DNA from: a virus
Virus record (IMG/VR): IMGVR_UViG_3300035661_000278
Span: 1 to 27,670 of that record
DNA length: 27,670 nucleotides
Direction: 5' to 3' (one strand)
Each line of letters opens with the position of its first letter. The first letter of the stretch is position 1. This document shows, one piece after another, positions 21,314 to 26,852 of the stretch. The notes below the pieces were generated by a model. It worked only from the letters and a program-made list of their open reading frames with translations, was not told the origin of the DNA and did no database searches. The position numbers and the translations under genes were made by a program.

Positions 21314-21591
21314 ATGTCGGGATAATACTAGATGACTACCCTTACATAGTCACAGTTGAATATTTTAGCTCATCTGCGTTATTCTTTGTAGAACAATCAG
21401 ATGACGGGGTATATAGAATGGTCACTGGTCGCAAACCAAAGGGTCATCAACCATATATAAAAGAATTTTTAGCAACATGTGACGGTAAGTTTTATATATC
21501 TGACGTATACTCGTGTAATTACACATACAGGTATGACATACGATTTGCAAGCGTCTCTGATTATACGAGGTATAGATTGATTGTCTTATAA
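21301..21591 (+). CDS. Small protein C1 with array-like C-terminal signature, 96 aa
   Basis: GTG 21301, overlapping the end of the glycosyltransferase by 13 bases; no in-frame ATG exists upstream. The end IRFASVSDYTRYRLIVL fits the F-x-S-x-S-D-x-x-x-Y-x-L signature that also closes P1-P6 and the next two proteins. The rest is strand-rich (YPYIVTVEYFSSSALFFVEQ). The function is unknown. Confidence 0.65.
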   Translation: MDDLNVGIILDDYPYIVTVEYFSSSALFFVEQSDDGVYRMVTGRKPKGHQPYIKEFLATCDGKFYISDVYSCNYTYRYDIRFASVSDYTRYRLIVL

Positions 21592-21595
21592 CGAA

Positions 21596-21814
21596 ATGTA
21601 CACATATCATGTCGATGGCGTATATAACTATATGTCATATAAACACATATTAAAATTTGATCAACCTGTATATTATGTTCAGATGTTATGGTGCAAGGAT
21701 AATTGTGCTAATCCGTGGGCCTGGGGGTTTAGTGATTCGGACAAATCGCCGGCAGTATTCTTTAGTTCAACAGAAGACATGGTGTTATTTAAATTGACGG
21801 TGGTAAATGAGTAA
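21596..21814 (+). CDS. Small protein C2 with array-like C-terminal signature, 72 aa
   Basis: ATG 21596. It reads YHVDGVYNYMSYKHILKFDQ, then CANPWAWGFSD and VFFSSTEDMVLFKLTVVNE at the end. The last part matches the closing signature of C1 and C3. CANPWAWGFS corresponds to FESPWLMHFT in C3, so C2 and C3 are paralogs. Overlaps C3 by 8 bases. Confidence 0.7.
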   Translation: MYTYHVDGVYNYMSYKHILKFDQPVYYVQMLWCKDNCANPWAWGFSDSDKSPAVFFSSTEDMVLFKLTVVNE

Positions 21815-22253
21815 CCGATACAGATCGATATTTGCTCTTCATGCATCCATACCAACTGATCAGATTGAGCTGTTTAAGTTTCTACATGAAGGACGTATAA
21901 GCTATGAAATAACAGGTGGTATTATATCATTCACTAACGTTACAGACTATGAGTGTTATATGCTAAAGTTTCACGGACAATCAACTCATAAAGCCAGATT
22001 CCTCCCTGATAGGTTAGAGTTTACGAATTCACCGTATGGCTTTGTACATGACGCATTATACAAATACAAAGTTGATCAAAACACATATTTTGTAAAATAT
22101 GAAATTGAACAATGGTGCACACATAATTTCGAGTCGCCCTGGTTGATGCATTTTACGGTTGTAGATGATCGTGTACAAAATGCATGGTTATATTTTACAT
22201 CAGATTCTGATTACATGCTTTATAATTTAAGTATTGATCATTTATATTCATAA
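21807..22253 (+). CDS. Two-unit protein C3 with array-like signature, 148 aa
   Basis: The signature occurs twice: IISFTNVTDYECYMLKFHG near residue 50 and YFTSDSDYMLYNLSID at the C-terminus. C3 therefore looks like a tandem duplication of the C1/C2 unit. The second unit carries FESPWLMHFT as in C2. It is soluble, strand-rich and of unknown function. It is last before MazG. Confidence 0.7.
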   Translation: MSNRYRSIFALHASIPTDQIELFKFLHEGRISYEITGGIISFTNVTDYECYMLKFHGQSTHKARFLPDRLEFTNSPYGFVHDALYKYKVDQNTYFVKYEIEQWCTHNFESPWLMHFTVVDDRVQNAWLYFTSDSDYMLYNLSIDHLYS

Positions 22254-22285
22254 CGAGTATAATCTACTGTGATAGAGGAGTTAAT

Positions 22286-22735
22286 ATGTCAGATACAGTA
22301 GATATAAATGCATACAAAGAGTTTGTATATTCGATAACAAGCCAGCCTAGTAAAGACTTAACAACGTTCATAAATCAATTAGATAAGCTAGATGCTAACT
22401 ACGAAGCATATGGCGCAGCGGGCGAGATGCAGCATGGACCAACTATAAATGTTCCATTGCTCCTTACAGCTGGTATTGGACTCGGTAGTGAAGGTGGTGA
22501 GTTCGAAGAGATAATCAAGAAAGTATTCTTCCAAGGTAAGCCATTGAACGACGAAACCGTGTTCCATATGAAGCGTGAACTCGGTGATGTAATGTTTTAT
22601 TGGGTAAATGCTTGCACTGCCCTTGGGTTAGATCCTAACGATGTTATTGCTGAAAATATGAAGAAGTTGCAGGCACGATATCCAAGTGGATTCAGTGTAG
22701 AACGTAGTGAAAATCGTAAGGCCGGTGACATCTAA
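22286..22735 (+). CDS. MazG-like nucleotide pyrophosphohydrolase
   Basis: 149 aa. GIGLGSEGGEFEEIIKKV (Glu69, Glu72, Glu75) and FHMKRELGDVMFYW (Glu98, Asp101) form the E-x-x-E ... E-x-x-D metal site of all-alpha NTP pyrophosphohydrolases. A long N-terminal helix precedes it. The family hydrolyses (d)NTPs or, as has been proposed for phage MazG, alarmones. It might clean the nucleotide pool or act together with the HD alarmone hydrolase at 13365. ATG 22286 follows GGAG, and the stop overlaps the next ATG. Confidence 0.85.
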   Translation: MSDTVDINAYKEFVYSITSQPSKDLTTFINQLDKLDANYEAYGAAGEMQHGPTINVPLLLTAGIGLGSEGGEFEEIIKKVFFQGKPLNDETVFHMKRELGDVMFYWVNACTALGLDPNDVIAENMKKLQARYPSGFSVERSENRKAGDI

Positions 22736-23385
22736 TGAGAATAGTGTTTTGTATGCCCGGACGGCAATTTAGTGCCAATTGGATTCATTCGTGGAATGAT
22801 ACTATAGCTGTATTATCCAAGGCTGGCCATAGCTGGGTATACAGTATGCAATATGACCCTGTTGTGTATTATGCCCGTAATAGAATATTGGGCGGCAATA
22901 ATACATTAGGAAAGATCCAAAAACCATTTAATGGTGCCATTGAGTACGATTTTATGTTTTGGATAGATAGCGACATGGTATGGAAAGGCGAGGATGTTTT
23001 AAAACTAATCGATATGGCTGTACCTGTCGCAACAGGTTGTTACCTCATGCAGGACAATAATAACTATGCAATGGTTGAGCAATTAGACTACAGTCTGCTT
23101 GCAACCCAAGGCACGTTCAAGTTCATAGACAAGGCAACCATGGCTACTAAGACGGCACCATTTCAAGTTAACTATGCTGGCTTCGGATTTATGTGTATAG
23201 CAGCAGGTATTATGGAACGACTTGAGTATCCGTGGTTCAAACCACGTTGGGTAAATTTTGATAACTTTACCGACTTTACGTCAGAAGATGTTAGCTTCTG
23301 TTGGGATATGGCTGACAACAACATAAAAATAATGGCCAATCCGGATGTCCGAATAGGCCACGAAAAATCATTGATTTTAAAGTAA
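22735..23385 (+). CDS. GT-A type glycosyltransferase
   Basis: 216 aa. MRIVFCMPGRQFSANWIHSW at the start, FMFWIDSDMVW with a D-x-D (Asp78, Asp80), VATGCYLMQDNN, and SEDVSFCWDM plus DVRIGHEK at the C-terminus. This is the layout of compact GT-A glycosyltransferases common in T4-like aquatic phages. The sugar and acceptor are unknown. The TAATG overlap shows coupling with MazG. It is the last rightward gene before a convergent junction. Confidence 0.8.
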   Translation: MRIVFCMPGRQFSANWIHSWNDTIAVLSKAGHSWVYSMQYDPVVYYARNRILGGNNTLGKIQKPFNGAIEYDFMFWIDSDMVWKGEDVLKLIDMAVPVATGCYLMQDNNNYAMVEQLDYSLLATQGTFKFIDKATMATKTAPFQVNYAGFGFMCIAAGIMERLEYPWFKPRWVNFDNFTDFTSEDVSFCWDMADNNIKIMANPDVRIGHEKSLILK

Positions 23386-23387
23386 TA

Positions 23388-23546
23388 TTACCAGTTACGT
23401 GGGTTTCTGAACCATTCACGCTCTAGCATTTCCAAGTGCTGGATATTAACAGCCTGCCCCAAGAAATCATTCATACGAGCCTGTCTACGATCGTATGCAG
23501 CCTCTTTACTGAATCTGTGGAATAACTTATTTAAACTATGCTTCAT
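23388..23546 (-). CDS. DUF3563-like small protein, 52 aa
   Basis: Minus-strand ATG at 23546 behind a strong AAGGAG. The protein has a basic amphipathic start (KHSLNKLFHRFSKEAAYDRR) and then NDFLGQAVNIQHLEMLEREW. The second part resembles the DUF3563 pattern as I recall it (YLAQA.DL.DLE.RMRE), found in proteobacteria and their phages. Its function is unknown. It is the distal gene of the leftward phasin operon and converges on the glycosyltransferase with a 2-bp gap. Confidence 0.65.
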   Translation of the reverse strand: MKHSLNKLFHRFSKEAAYDRRQARMNDFLGQAVNIQHLEMLEREWFRNPRNW

Positions 23547-23570
23547 ATTTGCTCTCCTTGTGATTGAATT

Positions 23571-23596
23571 GTAAGGATGGCCGGTGCCATCCTTAC
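23571..23596. other. Perfect 11-bp stem-loop between phasin and DUF3563-like genes
   Basis: GTAAGGATGGC (23571-23581), loop CGGT, GCCATCCTTAC (23586-23596). Neither strand has a following T run, so it is not a classic terminator. It would sit between two leftward genes as an mRNA stabiliser or partial attenuator setting their ratio. Confidence 0.7.
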
Positions 23597-23606
23597 ATCT
23601 AGTGTG

Positions 23607-23897
23607 TTACTTGCTAACGTAAGACTTGAAATTATCAGCCCAGCTAGACAAGGTCTTAATACCTTCAGATTGTGCCTTGCTCATCGCTGTATAAACTTCT
23701 TCAAGCTTATTACCTGGCACGTATGTATTAAGGATATTGATCTGTGCCTTAGCAACAATGTCGCCAAACGCAACGACATCATTCAATGCACGGACACCGA
23801 CTTCAGTAGCTGTCTGAACAGCCTTCTTACCAAATTCGGCAGTTGCATCTGTTACAGTCTTGAAATCAGATGCATTCTTAAAAGTCTCATTTACCAT
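23607..23897 (-). CDS. Phasin-like protein
   Basis: 96 aa, start at 23897 behind GAGGAG. It is entirely amphipathic helix without Cys or Trp-rich core: VTDATAEFGKKAVQTATEVG, GVRALNDVVAFGDIVAKAQI, ending TLSSWADNFKSYVSK. This matches the pattern of small phasins, which coat polyhydroxyalkanoate granules, although it is shorter than typical host phasins (about 110-190 aa). The promoter region has both a sigma70-type and a late-type element. It could alter carbon storage or act as a surfactant or chaperone in the infected cell. Another amphipathic helical protein is the main alternative. Confidence 0.6.
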   Translation of the reverse strand: MVNETFKNASDFKTVTDATAEFGKKAVQTATEVGVRALNDVVAFGDIVAKAQINILNTYVPGNKLEEVYTAMSKAQSEGIKTLSSWADNFKSYVSK

Positions 23898-23930
23898 ATA
23901 CGTTCTCCTCTATTTGTTACCTATGCTGTA

Positions 23931-23959
23931 ACTATACTGGTATTTATCTTGCAATGCAA
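23931..23959 (-). promoter_or_regulatory. Phasin promoter with an embedded late-type element
   Basis: Minus strand: TTGCAT (23959-23954), 17-bp spacer, TATAGT (23936-23931). Inside the spacer lies AGATAAATACCA (23949-23938), identical to the element upstream of the virion gene at 25700 and fitting the T4 late ATAAATA core. The gene may be served early and late. Confidence 0.7.
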
Positions 23960-23984
23960 CAAAAATATTGCATCGCAATATGCA

Positions 23985-24013
23985 TAGACTTAATAGCAGG
24001 TATGCGGTATACT
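23985..24013 (+). promoter_or_regulatory. Promoter for a leaderless mRNA
   Basis: TAGACT (23985-23990), 17-bp spacer, TATACT (24008-24013). The predicted +1 is 24020, the A of the ATG. A perfect inverted repeat TATTGC-ATC-GCAATA (23966-23980) lies just upstream, between the divergent promoters, and could bind a regulator. Confidence 0.6.
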
Positions 24014-24019
24014 GTTAAC

Positions 24020-24421
24020 ATGGAACCAGGATTCAAAACTCTCGCATGGAAATTTATCACAACTATCACCGGTGAAGGTATGAATTTTCCCGAATTGAGC
24101 AAATTCCCGGATATCAAATGGAATCGCAACGAAGGAAAGACCGACAGAGGACATAATATAGCACATATGAGTATACCCATATTGGATGTAAATATTATTA
24201 CCCTGGGCAGCGCCGGACTTCAACATCGCAAATGTGTAATTGTAAAACACGCCGAATATACTGTTGTTATGGAAAGGGTATGGCCTATCTATTATTCTGC
24301 TGAACTTCTTCCGGCCATAATGAAGAAAGAATACATGCTAGGTGATCTTAATTTTTATGTTACTGGCAACATGAATACATTTATAGAACATGCGCTGTTT
24401 ATGCAACTACGGTTTTCGTAA
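24020..24421 (+). CDS. Unknown protein, probably leaderless, 133 aa
   Basis: ATG 24020 is preferred to an upstream alternative start at 23954, because the promoter -10 covers 24008-24013 and no ribosome site precedes either start. The protein is strand-rich: MEPGFKTLAWKFITTITGEG, SIPILDVNIITLGSAG, KCVIVKHAEYTVVMERVW and a C-terminal DLNFYVTGNMNTFIEHALF. There is no signal peptide. The family is not recognised. Its 3' end overlaps the opposing gene by 15 bases. Confidence 0.65.
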   Translation: MEPGFKTLAWKFITTITGEGMNFPELSKFPDIKWNRNEGKTDRGHNIAHMSIPILDVNIITLGSAGLQHRKCVIVKHAEYTVVMERVWPIYYSAELLPAIMKKEYMLGDLNFYVTGNMNTFIEHALFMQLRFS

Positions 24422-24793
24422 GTAAATTCTATAGCTTCCAGATCTTCCGTCGGAATTAGTCAAACCTTCGTATCGTTTTATCTTTGGATTGTTCTTACAC
24501 CATGACGGAAACTCTTCGGCAATTTTCCCACTCTTCCCAGTGATAACAACTACTGACCCATTATCGCATGTATGATGTAGATCAATGAACTCGTTGAACA
24601 TTCCCCAGGCAACATGTAATATCTTACCATGCAAATCTAATTTTCTTGAAGTAATAGTTGTAGCTGAACTTGAGACAATATCTCTGTTAGGCACAAATAA
24701 ATAATATGGCATATGATATTTTCCAATAGAATCTATATATGTTAACCATGTCTGCATATCGTCTTCTGTTAACTTGCTATTTCTATCATTCAT
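24407..24793 (-). CDS. Unknown protein, probably leaderless, 128 aa
   Basis: Minus-strand ATG at 24793. Helical N-terminus (KLTEDDMQTWLTYIDSIGKY), then MPYYLFVPNRDIVSS, KLDLHGKILHVAWGMFNEFI and GSVVVITGKSGKIAEEFPSW, with a basic C-terminus. The alternating strands and helices suggest an alpha/beta fold. The family is not recognised. No ribosome site; the predicted transcription start is the A of the ATG. Confidence 0.65.
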   Translation of the reverse strand: MNDRNSKLTEDDMQTWLTYIDSIGKYHMPYYLFVPNRDIVSSSATTITSRKLDLHGKILHVAWGMFNEFIDLHHTCDNGSVVVITGKSGKIAEEFPSWCKNNPKIKRYEGLTNSDGRSGSYRIYLRKP

Positions 24794-24799
24794 GGTTAT

Positions 24800-24828
24800 A
24801 TTTTATATAATATTCATGCATAATGCAA
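24800..24828 (-). promoter_or_regulatory. Promoter for a leaderless mRNA (minus strand)
   Basis: Minus strand: TTGCAT (24828-24823), 17-bp spacer, TAAAAT (24805-24800), then six bases and the ATG at 24793, exactly the predicted +1. The -35 hexamer is the same as in the phasin promoter. Confidence 0.6.
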
Positions 24829-24901
24829 CATGAAATATAAGTGGTCTAAGACGCTCACCCCACTCAAAATACTCTGCGTGTCATAAAGAGGAAAGACGTC
24901 T

Positions 24902-25411
24902 ATGACAAACCAACCAGTATTTTATAAATTCACAAGTACCAAGGAATACATCGATGCATTCCCTGTTGCATACAGACAGTGGAAAGCAGACAGCCATTGC
25001 AACTTAATCCATGGTTATAGTTTTACTATGAAATTCTATTTTGGAACCAACGAACTAGATGCCAGAAATTGGTGTGCAGATTACGGTGGGCTTAAGGACC
25101 TTAAGAAGTTCTTAGAAGGACAGTTTGATCATACATTACTAGTTGCATCAGATGATCCAGAGATGGAAACATACAAGTTACTACAAGAAAAGAAATTAGC
25201 AAAGCTCACTATTCTGCCTAAGTTGGGTTGCGAAGGTTTAGCTGACATGCTTTATAAGTACGTAAACGGTGTATATATTCCGGATGCATGGGGTACAGGT
25301 GAGGCAGCCAGACTTTGGTGTTATAGAGTTGAAGTGCGAGAGACACAAGCTAACATGGCATTTAGAGAAGGCCATCGTGAATGGAATGAAAATTTGTTCG
25401 AAGGACTATAA
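24902..25411 (+). CDS. queD: QueD / 6-pyruvoyl-tetrahydropterin synthase family, phage type
   Basis: 169 aa, ATG 24902 with GAGG upstream. It has FPVAYRQWKADSHCNLIHGYS, ELDARNWCADYGGLKDLKKF and GQFDHTLLVASDDPEME, then GCEGLADMLYKYV. Cys33 fits the catalytic Cys, and Asp76-His77 are kept. Of the usual zinc histidines only His37 of HGH is clear; the AHR and second HGH positions are Tyr24 and Tyr39, and His32 may substitute. The family makes 6-carboxy-tetrahydropterin, the second step toward preQ0 and 7-deazaguanine. In phages this can feed deazaguanine DNA modification, but no queC, queE, folE or transglycosylase lies in the window. Confidence 0.85.
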   Translation: MTNQPVFYKFTSTKEYIDAFPVAYRQWKADSHCNLIHGYSFTMKFYFGTNELDARNWCADYGGLKDLKKFLEGQFDHTLLVASDDPEMETYKLLQEKKLAKLTILPKLGCEGLADMLYKYVNGVYIPDAWGTGEAARLWCYRVEVRETQANMAFREGHREWNENLFEGL

Positions 25412-25417
25412 TAATTG

Positions 25418-25666
25418 ATGACTGTAAATGAGGACTCTAGTTTAGATCATCTGACAACATATGATATCATTAGGATGGTTGATCATTATATCACTCTGAT
25501 TCAAAAGGGACGGTTTTCTCAAAAAGAATACAAAATGTTGGCCTTGTTGCATCAAGAACGGATGAAACGATCTATGCCTACATATCCAGGACCTAGTCCG
25601 GATGTTACGTTAATCTATTGTCCGTATATACCTTTAATGCTAACAGGTAAAACTTGGACAGAGTAG
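25418..25666 (+). CDS. Small protein before the late promoter, 82 aa
   Basis: ATG 25418 with AAGGA some distance upstream. An N-terminal helical domain (YDIIRMVDHYITLIQKGRFS, then LALLHQERMKRSM) and a Pro-rich tail (PTYPGPSPDVTLIYCPYIP). The family is not recognised. The late element begins within its stop codon. Confidence 0.6.
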   Translation: MTVNEDSSLDHLTTYDIIRMVDHYITLIQKGRFSQKEYKMLALLHQERMKRSMPTYPGPSPDVTLIYCPYIPLMLTGKTWTE

Positions 25667-25676
25667 ATAAATACCA
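25665..25676 (+). promoter_or_regulatory. T4-late-type promoter element
   Basis: AGATAAATACCA contains ATAAATA, the core of the T4 late promoter (TATAAATA). The same 12-mer is upstream of the phasin gene on the other strand. It lies 24 bp before the ATG of a virion-type gene, as expected for late transcription with the phage clamp and late sigma. Confidence 0.75.
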
Positions 25677-25699
25677 CTAAGCATTTAAGGATTATACAC

Positions 25700-26827
25700 A
25701 TGGCCATTTATCAGCAAGTTCCTACCTACTACAGTGTCACCTGGACACTGGCTAGTCCCACTGATTATAGCGTAAGCGGCGGAATATCGCCGCTTAACAG
25801 CTTGCAATACCTTAACACCATTGCACTGACAAATACTGTCAGTTCTCCAACATTAGCAAATAATGATGCTATACTGTTAAATGGCGCAGTTATAGGTCCA
25901 TTTACTAACACAGATACTGTTGCTAATATGGTCACTAAGTTTAACGCCCAGGTCCAATACACGGGTGTTATAGCATCTATAAACTTTGCTGGTTATATCA
26001 CATTGCAAGTAGTCAACACATCATTCAAGCAAATTACACTATCTAACAGCGTTGGTACACCCCTAACAACATTAGGTTTTCCGGTTGGTTCATATGGCTA
26101 TGCTGGTCCTGTATATGGCGGCAACTTTACATCATTGACAAATGGTGACGTTGCTGTTATCAACGGCGTTACTATTACATTTACAACAGCAGGTGGTTTA
26201 AACCTTGCTGGTGCGATCACTACAATAAACAATGCAACATCACAGACAGGCGTTGTGGCAACACAATATACTAATAAGATTCAATTGAATAGTATCTCTG
26301 GTGCACCAATTGATTTTGGTTCAAGCACCGCTGGTACTAAGTTGGGCTTTGCTAGTGCAACACTATATGGCGGTGCAATGACACCTGCATCTGCATTATT
26401 AATTGAACAGGCCAACGTTCGTTGGACAGGTATTATTTCAACAGTACAGTCTAGCCTCACAACCACTATGTTTAGCACAACAGGATTAACAGGTGTAACA
26501 ACAGACGGTTCTGCGGTCCCAACCACAGTAACATGGATAATTGGTGTAGACAATCCGGATTACGTTTATACAACTACCCTTGCAACAGACCCAGAAGGCG
26601 CAGGCATAATTATAACAGGTACAACAGCACTTACAAGACTTATCGCCCGCGCATTGACATTGTCGTGGAGCGAGAATCGAAAAGTTGTTAACAATATAGT
26701 TGTACAGGATAATGTTGACGCCGTCCGTCAATCGGCTGTGAATATTACACATGTTGTAGCAGGACCACTTGACACTGCTGCAAATATTGTTACTATTCAG
26801 AATAATCTGAGTGTTGTACAATTATAA
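25700..26827 (+). CDS. Virion structural protein with two internal repeats
   Basis: 375 aa, ATG 25700 behind AAGGA. It is Thr/Asn/Gly/Ala-rich, strand-rich and almost free of Lys and Cys, like tail or capsid surface proteins. Two repeats are visible: residues about 50-140 (NDAILLNGAVIGPFTNTDT ... TLGFPVGSYGYAG) and about 145-230 (GDVAVINGVTITFTTAGG ... KLGFASATLYGGA). Each has an ING strand, a helix, a TGVxAxQ stretch and an LGF end, similar to flagellin IN-type modules. The C-terminal part is different. The late element fits a morphogenesis role; the exact part is unknown. Confidence 0.75.
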   Translation: MAIYQQVPTYYSVTWTLASPTDYSVSGGISPLNSLQYLNTIALTNTVSSPTLANNDAILLNGAVIGPFTNTDTVANMVTKFNAQVQYTGVIASINFAGYITLQVVNTSFKQITLSNSVGTPLTTLGFPVGSYGYAGPVYGGNFTSLTNGDVAVINGVTITFTTAGGLNLAGAITTINNATSQTGVVATQYTNKIQLNSISGAPIDFGSSTAGTKLGFASATLYGGAMTPASALLIEQANVRWTGIISTVQSSLTTTMFSTTGLTGVTTDGSAVPTTVTWIIGVDNPDYVYTTTLATDPEGAGIIITGTTALTRLIARALTLSWSENRKVVNNIVVQDNVDAVRQSAVNITHVVAGPLDTAANIVTIQNNLSVVQL

Positions 26828-26852
26828 GCAACCATAATTTAAAAGGTAAGAT

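Noticed and set aside
23577-23987. 136-codon open frame on the plus strand
   Set aside because: It mirrors the phasin-like gene, runs through its promoter and the perfect hairpin, and has no initiation signal.
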